Made by a program: the position numbers and the translations under genes. Shown piece by piece: positions 16,057 to 23,982 of a stretch of 64,000 nt of DNA. Every line of letters begins with the position of its first letter. The first letter of the stretch is position 1. Source of the DNA: JASJAR01 sp039198225 (lineage in GTDB: Bacteria; Pseudomonadota; Alphaproteobacteria; Rhodobacterales; Rhodobacteraceae); NCBI GenBank assembly GCA_039198225.1, contig JBCCTQ010000001.1:124001-188000 (forward strand). Reading direction: 5' to 3'. The notes below the pieces were generated by a model, which saw nothing but the letters and a program-made list of their open reading frames with translations, was not told the origin of the DNA and made no database searches.

Positions 16057-17318
16057 TGGCCGCTGAACGTCCCCTTGCGGCCTATATTGCCGTCACGGCG
16101 GCCTATTGGGCTTTCATGCTGACCGACGGCGCGCTCCGCATGCTGGTGCTCTTGCATTTTCACACACTCGGCTTCTCGCCCATTCAGCTGGCCTACCTCT
16201 TTTTGTTTTACGAATTCATGGGGATGGTTACGAACCTTTCGGCGGGCTGGATCGCGGCGCGGTTCGGTCTGACATCAACCCTCTATGCGGGTCTGGGGAT
16301 CCAAGTGGTGGCCCTCCTGGCGCTGACGCAACTCGATCCAACCTGGTCCGTGGCGGCATCGGTGACATTCGTTATGGCTGTCCAGGGGGCGTCTGGCGTC
16401 GCCAAGGACCTCTCCAAGATGAGCGCGAAGTCCGCCGTGAAGATCCTTGCTCCGGACGAGGGCGGTGTGCTGTTCCGCTGGGTGGCCCTGCTGACGGGGT
16501 CAAAGAACGCTGTTAAAGGCCTGGGCTTTCTCCTCGGCGCGGTTCTCCTCGGCGTATTTGGGTTTAACGCTTCGCTTTGGGTCATGGCTGCAATCTTGGT
16601 CGTGATCCTCGCAGCGGTTGCGCTCTTCATGCCGTCTGGCCTTCCCCGTGGGCGGAAGGGGGCGAAGTTCTCAGAGGTTTTTTCGAAGGACCGAAACGTC
16701 AATCGGCTTTCTGCGGCGCGGGTTTTTCTTTTTGGGGCGCGGGACGTGTGGTTTGTCGTGGGAATCCCAGTGTTCTTCTATTCGGTCCTGTCCGATGGGT
16801 CTGTCGAGGGCAATCGGGCGGCGTTTTTCATGATCGGGACCTTCATGGCGCTCTGGATCATCGGCTACGGTGCGGTGCAAGCGGCGGCGCCGACGCTGTT
16901 GGGCGGTGCCGCGCGACCCGTTTCTGAAATCGGCCGGGCGGCTTCGCCCTGGGCCTTTGCCGTGGCGGCGATCCCGGCGGTCCTGGCCGCCGTAGCCCAT
17001 CTCGCGCCGCAAGCCGCTTGGCTTCCCGGCGTTGTCGCGGCGGGGCTTTTGGCCTTTGGCGTGGTTTTTGCGCTGAATTCTGCGCTCCATTCCTATTTGA
17101 TCCTGGCCTTCACCCGGGACGACCGGGTCACGATGGATGTGGGGTTTTACTACATGTCGAATGCGGCGGGCCGGCTCTTGGGAACGCTTCTGTCTGGCGT
17201 GAGCTATCAGGTGGGTGGGTTGCCTCTTTGCCTCGCGACGGCGGCTTTGATGGCGGTCGTTTCGGCCTTTGCGGCGCGAGGGCTCGGACAGGAGGCTCGA
17301 GGCTTGGCGGAGGGCTAG
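16056..17318 (+). CDS. arsJ: Organoarsenical efflux MFS transporter ArsJ
   Basis: A 420-aa major-facilitator protein with about twelve hydrophobic segments. It is recognised as ArsJ by YWAFMLTDGALRMLVLLHFH near the N-terminus, the KDLSKMSAKSAVK loop and GARDVWFVVGIPVFFY, and by coupling to a GAPDH gene. It is expected to export 1-arseno-3-phosphoglycerate, giving arsenate resistance. The ATG overlaps the GAPDH stop. No arsR, arsC or arsB homologue lies next to the pair. Confidence 0.9.
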   Translation: MAAERPLAAYIAVTAAYWAFMLTDGALRMLVLLHFHTLGFSPIQLAYLFLFYEFMGMVTNLSAGWIAARFGLTSTLYAGLGIQVVALLALTQLDPTWSVAASVTFVMAVQGASGVAKDLSKMSAKSAVKILAPDEGGVLFRWVALLTGSKNAVKGLGFLLGAVLLGVFGFNASLWVMAAILVVILAAVALFMPSGLPRGRKGAKFSEVFSKDRNVNRLSAARVFLFGARDVWFVVGIPVFFYSVLSDGSVEGNRAAFFMIGTFMALWIIGYGAVQAAAPTLLGGAARPVSEIGRAASPWAFAVAAIPAVLAAVAHLAPQAAWLPGVVAAGLLAFGVVFALNSALHSYLILAFTRDDRVTMDVGFYYMSNAAGRLLGTLLSGVSYQVGGLPLCLATAALMAVVSAFAARGLGQEARGLAEG

Positions 17319-17345
17319 CCGCAAGGGCTAGCCGCCCGGCGCCCA

Positions 17346-18575
17346 TCACTCGATCTCCGGCGGCGCACCTCCCGCAAACCAGTTTTCTTCCACATAATCG
17401 CAGGGGGCTTCCTGCATCTCTAGATGGAGGCTGTTCCCGTCATATGGATGGGCGCGTGCGAGTTCCTCGTCGACCTCTATCCCAAGCCCCGGTCCGTCCG
17501 GCGGGCGAATAAATCCGTCTTCCACGCGGAGGCCGCCCCTGACGAGCCAATCATGGAACTCGGTCTCGATACTTTCGGCCATCAGAAGGTTGGGAATGCT
17601 GGCCGCAAGATGGACATTCGCTGCCCATTCCACTGGCCCGGCATAAAGATGCGGAGCCACTTGCGCGCCAGAAGCTTCGGCCAAAGTGGCGATTTTCTTT
17701 CCTTCCCAAATCCCGCCAGCGCGGCCCAAAGCCGGTTGAAGGATCGCGGCCCCTGCTTTGAGGGCGAGTGCGAACTCCGCCTTGGTGCAAAGGCGCTCCC
17801 CGACCGCCACGGGGACCCGGCTCGCGGCCGTGACCCGGGCGAGGCCTTCCCAATCATCCGGCGCCACCGGCTCTTCAAACCAAAGGGGCGAGGCGCCTTC
17901 GATGGCTGCTGCCAGCCGGATTGCACCGGCCGCGTTGAATTGCCCATGGGTCCCAAACAGAAGATCCGCCCTGTCGCCCACCGCGTCACGGATTGCCGCG
18001 CAAAACGCCGCCGAGCGTGAAATGTCCCGCATTGCTGGCATATGCCCACCCCGGATCGTGTAGGGCCCGGCGGGGTCGAATTTCACCGCGGTGTACCCCC
18101 GCCCGACGGCCTCTTCGGCGGCCTCCGCGGCCATCTCGGCCGAGTTCCAAAACGCCGCCATGTCGTGTTGGGGTAGGGGATAGAGGTAGGTGTAGGCTCG
18201 AACCCGTTCGTTCAGACGCCCACCGAGGAGCGCCCAAACCGGTCGGTCGCGGGCTTTGCCGAGGATGTCCCAGCAGGCGATCTCGAGCCCTGAAAACGCC
18301 CCAATAACCGTGGGATCCGGCCGCGCTGTGAATCCCGACGAATGAACCCGACGGAACATCAGCTCGATCTCTTCGGGGTTTGTCCCGGCCATATGCCGCT
18401 CGAAAACGTCGCTGATCACACCCGCCATGGCAGCGGGGCCCACGGCCGCCGCGTAAACCTCGCCCCAACCGACAATACCGGTATCGGTCGTGAGTTTGAC
18501 AAGCTGCCAATAGCGCCCGCCCCAGCCCGGGGAAGGCGGCGCAGTGACGACGATATCGAGGCTTTCAAGCCGCAT
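17346..18575 (-). CDS. Enolase-superfamily (mandelate racemase/muconate lactonizing) enzyme
   Basis: A 409-aa enolase-superfamily protein, probably a sugar-acid dehydratase or cycloisomerase. The N-terminal cap domain includes GWGEVYAAAVGP. The barrel domain includes LEIACWDILGKARDRPVWALLGG, a lysine strand GYTAVKFDPAG, LWFEEPVAP and VAVGERLCTKAEF. Glu of FEEP and Glu of GERL fit metal ligands two and three. The strand normally bearing the first metal ligand reads FGTHGQF, without an Asp. It follows a zinc alcohol dehydrogenase gene by 22 bases, suggesting a shared carbohydrate or hydroxy-acid pathway. Substrate not predictable. Confidence 0.85.
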   Translation of the reverse strand: MRLESLDIVVTAPPSPGWGGRYWQLVKLTTDTGIVGWGEVYAAAVGPAAMAGVISDVFERHMAGTNPEEIELMFRRVHSSGFTARPDPTVIGAFSGLEIACWDILGKARDRPVWALLGGRLNERVRAYTYLYPLPQHDMAAFWNSAEMAAEAAEEAVGRGYTAVKFDPAGPYTIRGGHMPAMRDISRSAAFCAAIRDAVGDRADLLFGTHGQFNAAGAIRLAAAIEGASPLWFEEPVAPDDWEGLARVTAASRVPVAVGERLCTKAEFALALKAGAAILQPALGRAGGIWEGKKIATLAEASGAQVAPHLYAGPVEWAANVHLAASIPNLLMAESIETEFHDWLVRGGLRVEDGFIRPPDGPGLGIEVDEELARAHPYDGNSLHLEMQEAPCDYVEENWFAGGAPPEIE

Positions 18576-18597
18576 GGCTTACCCTTGCTGCCTCGCC

Positions 18598-19677
18598 TCA
18601 GAACACAAGCACATTCCGCCTTGCGCTTCCCGATTGAGTATCGGCTATCGCGGCGTTGATCTCGTCAAACGCCCAGCGTTTCGAGATCAGCGCGTCAAGT
18701 TCGAGCCGCCCTTGGGCATAAAGATCGACGAGCCAAGGAATGTCGCGCGCCAAGACCGTATCGCCCATCCGTGACCCGATTATCTTTTGACCGTAATAGG
18801 CCAAGAGATCGGGGCCGTAATGGATCTCAGCACCTGCGGGCGGCATCCCCACGGCCACGAGCCGGCCAGACGCAGCGAGGTGCCCGATCGCGCTTTCATA
18901 CACCGCTGGGGCGCCCACGGTCACAAAAACCGCATCGGCTCCGCGGCCGAGGATCTGATGGACTGCCGCCGCAGGATCACCCTGATCGGCACGCACCGTG
19001 TCAGTGGCCCCCATCTCCCGGGCGGCCGCCAGTTTGGCTTCGCTCAGATCGAGCGCCACAACCCGCCGTGCCCCGGCGATCCGCGCGCCTTGGACCGTAT
19101 TGAGTCCAACCCCACCGGCACCGATAACCACGGCATCTTCTCCGGGCCGAAGCCCAGCTGAATTCACCACCGCCCCGATCCCGGTGATGACCCCGCAGGA
19201 TAGAAGGCTCGCAACGGTCAGATCCATGTCGGCCGGGACCTTGGCGATTTGGCTTTGATCGACGACGACCTTCTCTGCAAAGGCCCCCGTCGCCATGCCT
19301 TGGCCCATCGGCTCGCCGGACGGCCCGGTGAGGGCGGGGCGCACCCCGGGCACATCCGAACAGGATACTGGCCGACCCGACCCGCAGGATGCGCATTGCG
19401 AACAGGACCTGATCAAAGTCACGATCACGGGATCTCCCAAAGAGAATCCGGTCACGCCAGGCCCGAGGCCGGTGATCCGCCCCGCCGCCTCATGACCGAA
19501 AACCATTGGCAGGTCCGTGTCCCAGGCTCCGTTGATAAAGGCCAGATCCGAGGCGCAGATCGCACAGGCTGCAAGGCTCACTTCCACCTCGCGCCCCTCC
19601 GGCGCCCGAATGTCGATCTCTTCGATGGAGAGAGGCTCCCGAAAAGCGCGGCAAACCGCGGCAAGGATCTTGGCCAT
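18598..19677 (-). CDS. Zinc-dependent alcohol dehydrogenase
   Basis: A 359-aa medium-chain dehydrogenase/reductase. Catalytic-zinc residues are in CAICASDLAF and GHEAAG. The structural-zinc cysteines are in CSQCASCGSGRPVSCSD. The Rossmann motif is VIGAGGVGLNTVQGARIAG, with DLSEAKLAAA suggesting NAD specificity. The chosen ATG has GGAGG six bases before it; an upstream in-frame extension lacks support. It likely oxidises a hydroxyl of the substrate handled by the neighbouring enolase-superfamily enzyme. Confidence 0.9.
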   Translation of the reverse strand: MAKILAAVCRAFREPLSIEEIDIRAPEGREVEVSLAACAICASDLAFINGAWDTDLPMVFGHEAAGRITGLGPGVTGFSLGDPVIVTLIRSCSQCASCGSGRPVSCSDVPGVRPALTGPSGEPMGQGMATGAFAEKVVVDQSQIAKVPADMDLTVASLLSCGVITGIGAVVNSAGLRPGEDAVVIGAGGVGLNTVQGARIAGARRVVALDLSEAKLAAAREMGATDTVRADQGDPAAAVHQILGRGADAVFVTVGAPAVYESAIGHLAASGRLVAVGMPPAGAEIHYGPDLLAYYGQKIIGSRMGDTVLARDIPWLVDLYAQGRLELDALISKRWAFDEINAAIADTQSGSARRNVLVF

Positions 19678-19763
19678 GGGACGCCTCCGGCGAAAAGTCT
19701 TCCAACCCTCCTGCGTGAGCGCATTCTGCCAATCCCGTCCGATTGCGACGCGAAAAGGTCGGT

Positions 19764-20966
19764 TTACGCGCTCTGCCGCCGTTCCGGTGCCATGAAAACG
19801 AAATAGCAAGCGCCCATGAGGAGCATGGAGACCAGGAAGGGTGCACCGGGCAAGAAGATCGGTGCTTCGTCGCGGGTGAAGGCGGCGAAAACGCTGGTCG
19901 AGATCAATGGGCTAAGGATCAAGGCCAGTGCTGTCGCACTCGACATCAAGCCTTGCAGCTCGCCTTGGGCGTCATCGGGCGCGGCGCGCGACAAAAAGCC
20001 TTGGAGTGCCGGCATCACGACCGCACCAAGCGAGGTTATGGGTGTCAGGAACAGGGCGACTGTCCCGTTCGTCACAAGACCGATCGCCAAAAAGGCGACG
20101 GCGTTGAATCCGAGCCCGTAGATCACCGTCATCCGGTCACCGAACCGCGCCAGGATCCCCCGGATCAAAACCCCTTGGACAAGGGCCAACGAGAGGCCGA
20201 ACGAAGCGAGCGAAATCCCGGTCATCGTGGGCGACCAGCCAAATCGCGCTTGGGTGAAATACGCCCAGACCGACGGGTAAACCATGAACGCGACTTGGTA
20301 GAGAAAGAACATCAGCATGAGCCGCGAAATGGCTGGGTAGTGGCGGAGCGCTGCGAACGCTCCAAACGGGTTTGCTCGCGCCACTTCGAAGGGGCGTCGG
20401 ATCCGATCGGTCACCGTCTCGGGTAAGACGAACCATCCGAAAACGAGATTGGCCGCCGAGATGGCAGCGGCTGCGTAAAATGGCGCGCGGGTGCCGAATT
20501 CGGCCAGCAGCCCGCCTATTAGGGGGCCAACTACGAAGCCTAGGCCGAACGCAGCGCTCACCATTCCAAAACGGACGGCTTTTTCTTCTGGTTTTGAAAT
20601 ATCAGCGATAAAGGCCAACGCAGTGGCTTGGGTGGCGGCGGCCACCCCGGCAACGATACGCCCGATGAACAAGAGCCAGAGCGTGCCAGCAACGGCCATC
20701 ACGAGGTAATCGAGGCTGAGGAGGGCAAGGGTCAGAAGGAGCACCGGACGGCGGCCAAACCGGTCTGACAAGGCGCCCATCGCCGGTCCACAAATAAACT
20801 GCATGACCGCGTAGGACGTCGCAAGGATCCCGCCCCAAAGGGCGGCTTCTGACAGGTTGCCGCCGTTGATTTCGCGTATGAGATCCGGGGTCACCGGCAG
20901 GATGAGACCCACGCCCATCGCATCAATGGCGACGGTCACAAGTATAAAGATCAGCGGGAGCGGCAT
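19764..20966 (-). CDS. TCR/Tet family MFS efflux transporter
   Basis: A 400-aa, twelve-helix drug:H+ antiporter-like MFS protein. The N-terminus AMGVGLILPVTPDLIREI matches the TetA pattern, MFS motif A is GALSDRFGRRPVLLL in the first loop, and the motif C region is GFVVGPLIGGLL. Chromosomal members of this subfamily usually do not give tetracycline resistance, so the substrate is unknown. It occupies the position after rimM where trmD would normally be expected. Confidence 0.87.
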   Translation of the reverse strand: MPLPLIFILVTVAIDAMGVGLILPVTPDLIREINGGNLSEAALWGGILATSYAVMQFICGPAMGALSDRFGRRPVLLLTLALLSLDYLVMAVAGTLWLLFIGRIVAGVAAATQATALAFIADISKPEEKAVRFGMVSAAFGLGFVVGPLIGGLLAEFGTRAPFYAAAAISAANLVFGWFVLPETVTDRIRRPFEVARANPFGAFAALRHYPAISRLMLMFFLYQVAFMVYPSVWAYFTQARFGWSPTMTGISLASFGLSLALVQGVLIRGILARFGDRMTVIYGLGFNAVAFLAIGLVTNGTVALFLTPITSLGAVVMPALQGFLSRAAPDDAQGELQGLMSSATALALILSPLISTSVFAAFTRDEAPIFLPGAPFLVSMLLMGACYFVFMAPERRQSA

Positions 20967-21152
20967 TTAGGTCTCGGTTTTTTCATGCCTAGGGGGTGGT
21001 GCACCCCCAATGCAAACCTTTTCAGCATCTGAGCCCATACGGCTCGGGAGGGCGCTCAATCACGTGGCACCTGCCCGGGTGGCCAAGCAGGGCCGCTATC
21101 GCCCTAATTCTTGGAAGACACGCAAACGCGTCGCTGCGCAGTTCCGTCCAGC

Positions 21153-21656
21153 TCAGAACAGGCCTTCCGGCGGATCGGCCACGATGCGTCCCGCGGACAG
21201 GTCCACGTTGGGAACATGGGCGCGGGTGAAAGGAAGGAGCGCGGTTTGCGACGTGTCGGGGAGGCGGAGTTCCAAAAGATCCGACGCGCCGTGATTGAGC
21301 ACCGCTTTCACATGGCCGAGGAGGGCCCCGCCCGTGTCATGGACGGCCACCCCGATCAGGTCGGCATGGTAGTACTCGTCCTCATCCGTGTCCGGCAGTC
21401 GGTCGCGATCGACATAGAGCCGGGTCCCTTTGAGAGCCTCGGCCGCCTCTTTCGAAATGACACCTGTCAGCCGTGCTGCGAACCCGCCTTTGACCGGCCG
21501 TGTGAGGGTTACGTCAAAACTATTTCCGCCGTCCTCGGTCGCGACCGGGCCATAGGCCGCGATCGCTTCGGGGTCGGCGGTGAAGGACTTCAGCCGCACC
21601 TCGCCCCTGACGCCGAAGGCGCCGGCCACCGCTCCGACACAGACCCGGCCGGTCAA
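21153..21656 (-). CDS. rimM: Ribosome maturation factor RimM
   Basis: A 167-aa protein assisting 30S head maturation through binding S19. The TTG start gives MTGRVCVGAVAGAFGVRGEVR, the expected RimM N-terminus; GGAGA lies about seven bases upstream and the TTG overlaps the stop of the preceding small gene as TTGA. The longer GTG-initiated frame is rejected. The PRC-barrel domain covers the C-terminal half (EYYHADLIGVAVHD, RAHVPNVDLSAGRIVADPPEGLF). Confidence 0.92.
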   Translation of the reverse strand: MTGRVCVGAVAGAFGVRGEVRLKSFTADPEAIAAYGPVATEDGGNSFDVTLTRPVKGGFAARLTGVISKEAAEALKGTRLYVDRDRLPDTDEDEYYHADLIGVAVHDTGGALLGHVKAVLNHGASDLLELRLPDTSQTALLPFTRAHVPNVDLSAGRIVADPPEGLF

Positions 21657-21829
21657 CGGGCCGTCTCCACGCCGACGCAGAGCCCATCTGCAAACGTGCC
21701 CGAACCGGCAAGGCACCGGTTCTGGGCCCGACTTCGCTCAACCGCAATGCCGGCAAGGAAAGCCGTCCCGATCAAGAGCCAGACGCCGGGGCGGGCCAGA
21801 AGGAAAACGAGGCCGACAATGCGCAACAT
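21653..21829 (-). CDS. 58-aa membrane protein between rpsP and rimM
   Basis: A short ORF of 58 aa that begins with ATG 12 bases after the rpsP stop and ends in a TTGA overlap with the rimM start. Residues 3-30 (MLRIVGLVFLLARPG and onward) are strongly hydrophobic. The soluble tail has two cysteines in RCLAGSGTFADGLCVG, a C-x3-G-x-n-G-x-C arrangement seen in small exported proteins. The overlaps and the tight packing argue that it is translated. Function unknown. Confidence 0.65.
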   Translation of the reverse strand: MLRIVGLVFLLARPGVWLLIGTAFLAGIAVERSRAQNRCLAGSGTFADGLCVGVETAR

Positions 21830-21841
21830 AGGAAGGCTCGT

Positions 21842-22330
21842 TTACTCGGCCTTCTCTTCGCTGGCCTCTTCAGTGGGCGCCTCTTCAGCCGGAGCGTCTT
21901 CCTTTGCCTCTTCGGGTGCCTTCTCGGCGGCCGCTTCGGCCGGGGCCTCTTCAGTCGCTTCTTCTGCCGGGGCTTTGGCTGCCTCTTCGGCATCTGCGGC
22001 CTTTTGGGCTTTTTCCTCAGCCCGCTCCTGGGCCTTTTTGCCCGGCTCAGCCTTCTGAGGGTTGTTCCGCTCTTTCTTATCGGCTTTTCCAGCGGCCTCT
22101 AGGAAGCGCGAGATCCGGTCGGTGGGTTGCGCGCCTTGGCCGAGCCAGTATTCGATCCGTTCCATATTCATCTTCACTCGCTCTTCACTGTCTTTGGGCA
22201 GGAGCGGGTTGTATGTGCCGAGCTTCTCGATGAAGCGCCCGTCCCGCGGCATGCGGCTGTCGGCGGCGACGATCGAGTAGAATGGGCGTTTTTTCGACCC
22301 GCCTCGGGCGAGTCGGATTTTCATAGCCAT
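21842..22330 (-). CDS. rpsP: 30S ribosomal protein bS16 with long acidic tail
   Basis: Ribosomal protein bS16. Residues 1-80 match the family (KIRLARGGSKKRPFYSIVAAD, GRFIEKLGTYNPLL, RIEYWLGQGAQPTDRI). The protein continues to 162 aa, about twice the normal length, with a lysine-rich then Ala/Glu/Pro-rich low-complexity tail built from AEEA/APAEE-like units. Alphaproteobacterial S16 proteins often have some tail, but this is long. ATG with GGAGA upstream; one base separates it from the chorismate mutase stop. Confidence 0.95.
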   Translation of the reverse strand: MAMKIRLARGGSKKRPFYSIVAADSRMPRDGRFIEKLGTYNPLLPKDSEERVKMNMERIEYWLGQGAQPTDRISRFLEAAGKADKKERNNPQKAEPGKKAQERAEEKAQKAADAEEAAKAPAEEATEEAPAEAAAEKAPEEAKEDAPAEEAPTEEASEEKAE

Positions 22331-22331
22331 A

Positions 22332-22643
22332 TTATTGATCTCCTTGGATATTCTGATGGCGTTCGTGATGTTGGATGACTTCCTGAATGATGAATTTCAG
22401 GACAGCTTTGGCGAATTCAGGGTCGAGATCGGCGCGCTGCGCCAAATCTTCGAGCCGAGCAATTTGTGTGGCTTCTCGGACTGGATCCGAAGGCGGCAGG
22501 GCGTTCTCGGCTTTGAGTTGACCCACCGCCTGGGTGTGTTTGAACCGCTCGCCGAGCGTATAAACGAGGATAGCGTCGAGCCGATCGATTGATGCCCGGT
22601 GACCAGCCAAAAGCTCGGCTGCGCGGCTGGTGTCATCGCCCAT
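22332..22643 (-). CDS. Chorismate mutase (AroQ type)
   Basis: A 103-aa all-helical AroQ-fold chorismate mutase, converting chorismate to prephenate for Phe/Tyr synthesis. It shows HRASIDRLDAILVYTLGERFKHTQAVGQLKAE, with the Arg in helix 1 and Lys39-type residues of the active site, and a C-terminal helix ending FIIQEVIQHHERHQ. The gene directly precedes rpsP, an association I know from Rhodobacteraceae genomes. Confidence 0.9.
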   Translation of the reverse strand: MGDDTSRAAELLAGHRASIDRLDAILVYTLGERFKHTQAVGQLKAENALPPSDPVREATQIARLEDLAQRADLDPEFAKAVLKFIIQEVIQHHERHQNIQGDQ

Positions 22644-22721
22644 GGCAAGCCCCCCTTTCGTTGCAATGAGCCGCGATCTCCAGCGTGTCTGGGCGGCATT
22701 GGCACATCGAATGGCTCCAGG

Positions 22722-23303
22722 TCATGCGTGGGCCCCTGGGTGGGGATGGCGATAGACCAAGCAATCGACGTGTTCCCAATCGGAGGGCGTATCTTCAACG
22801 GCGCCAAGACGTCTAGCCAACGCAATGGACCGCGCGTTCGTTTTGAAGATGTAACTTACGAGGGACACCAATCCCAAAGGCCCGAAACCCTGGTCCCGGG
22901 CCGCTCCGGCGGCTTCGGCGGCAAGGCTCCGCCCTTCGGCTTCGGCGGCGAAGAAATAGCCGAGTTCCGGCTCCCGGTCACCGGGTTCAAAGCCGATGCC
23001 CACAAATCCGATGGCCGCGCCTGACGTTCTTTCTGTGACGGTCCAGTAGCCGTGGCCCCTTAGGAGCCAGGTCGCATTGATCTGGGCGAAGTCGTACCAG
23101 GCATCTTCGCGGGTCAATGGCCCGCCGAGCCCGATGCCGCGGGGGCCAGTGCAAATCTCGGCATGGAGCGGGAAGTCCCCGATGTCCGGGGCGCGGAGAA
23201 CCAAACGTTCGGTCTCGATGACCGGCACAAGCGCCCGGAAGGCCTGGGCCAGGGTCGCCGCAGGCCCGAGGGGCGGCGGGGTCTCGTGGGGCAGAAGGGT
23301 CAT
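22722..23303 (-). CDS. GNAT family N-acetyltransferase (RimJ/RimL-like)
   Basis: A 193-aa GNAT protein with the IETERLVLRAPDIGDFP opening strand. The acetyl-CoA loop, normally R/Q-x-x-G-x-G/A, reads AEGRSLAAEA, so one glycine position is replaced by Ser and CoA binding may be weakened. It is the last of three tandem paralogues, and its ATG overlaps the stop of the one before as ATGA. The substrate (amino acid, small molecule or protein N-terminus) is unknown. Confidence 0.87.
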   Translation of the reverse strand: MTLLPHETPPPLGPAATLAQAFRALVPVIETERLVLRAPDIGDFPLHAEICTGPRGIGLGGPLTREDAWYDFAQINATWLLRGHGYWTVTERTSGAAIGFVGIGFEPGDREPELGYFFAAEAEGRSLAAEAAGAARDQGFGPLGLVSLVSYIFKTNARSIALARRLGAVEDTPSDWEHVDCLVYRHPHPGAHA

Positions 23304-23842
23304 TGTCCACCTCCCGGTGCGGGGTGGCGGTAAACGTCGATGGGATCTCCAGAGAGCGTCGGAGGCCGCGGGGCGTCTGGATCCAGGACCGCGCCCATGC
23401 GGCGTGCCAAAGCCGCCGAACGGGTATTGGATGCGTCGACGTAACTCACGGCACTTGGCCAGCCGAGAACCTCATAGGCAAAACCCCGTGCTGCGAGAGC
23501 GGCTTCGGCGGCGTAGCCCCGGCCTTCTGCCTCGGGCTCCCACACCGACCATCCGATTTCAGGTTCGGGCCAATCGGCCGGCTCCCAAGGGCCCGCAAGC
23601 CCCAAAGGCGCCAAGGAGCCTTTCTCGCAAAAGACAAACATCCCGAAGCCCTTGAGCGCCCACATGCCGACCACGTGGCCGTAAATCCGCCAGGCCTGGC
23701 CCTGGTCGCATGGGCCGCCGACGAATTCCGACCGGTCCGTGGCATAGAACCGCTCGGCCGCGTCAAAATCCTCGAGTACTGGGGCTCGGAGGGTCAGGCG
23801 CACCGTCGTGAGCGTCGGAGTATCGGCGAGATAGGAGGTCAT
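23300..23842 (-). CDS. GNAT family N-acetyltransferase (RimJ/RimL-like)
   Basis: A 180-aa GNAT with intact acetyl-CoA loop EAEGRGYAAEAA and the ASNTRSAALARRMGA C-terminal motif in which the Asn precedes the alpha-4 helix. Clearly paralogous to its two neighbours. Its ATG overlaps the stop of a 47-codon ORF and its stop overlaps the next GNAT start, both as ATGA, so it is embedded in a coupled operon. Confidence 0.88.
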   Translation of the reverse strand: MTSYLADTPTLTTVRLTLRAPVLEDFDAAERFYATDRSEFVGGPCDQGQAWRIYGHVVGMWALKGFGMFVFCEKGSLAPLGLAGPWEPADWPEPEIGWSVWEPEAEGRGYAAEAALAARGFAYEVLGWPSAVSYVDASNTRSAALARRMGAVLDPDAPRPPTLSGDPIDVYRHPAPGGGQ

Positions 23843-23982
23843 GGGACAATCAAACGGCCGCGCTGCCGCGCGATGGCTGACAAACTGAAGGGGACGCGAC
23901 GCGCTGGACCAGAGGCCGCGCTTTTGGCCGGGGTTTCAGGGGCGCTGAGATGCGCCTGACCGGCGACTTGGGACCTCTTCAT
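23839..23982 (-). CDS. 47-aa bridging ORF between two GNAT genes
   Basis: An ORF of 47 codons, MKRSQVAGQAHLSAPE at its start and RQRGRLIVP at its end, basic and rich in Ala, Pro and Ser. It has no recognised domain. It begins in an ATGA overlap with the stop of one GNAT gene and ends in an ATGA overlap with the start of the next. Both junctions match the style of the whole operon, which suggests it is translated, either as a real small protein or as a re-initiation bridge. It could also be a decayed gene remnant. Confidence 0.4.
   Translation of the reverse strand: MKRSQVAGQAHLSAPETPAKSAASGPARRVPFSLSAIARQRGRLIVP

Noticed and set aside
21000..21130. Possible tRNA in the gap between the Tet pump and rimM (contains GGTGGCCAAG)
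   Set aside because: No cloverleaf can be drawn on either strand and there is no TTC T-loop in the right place.
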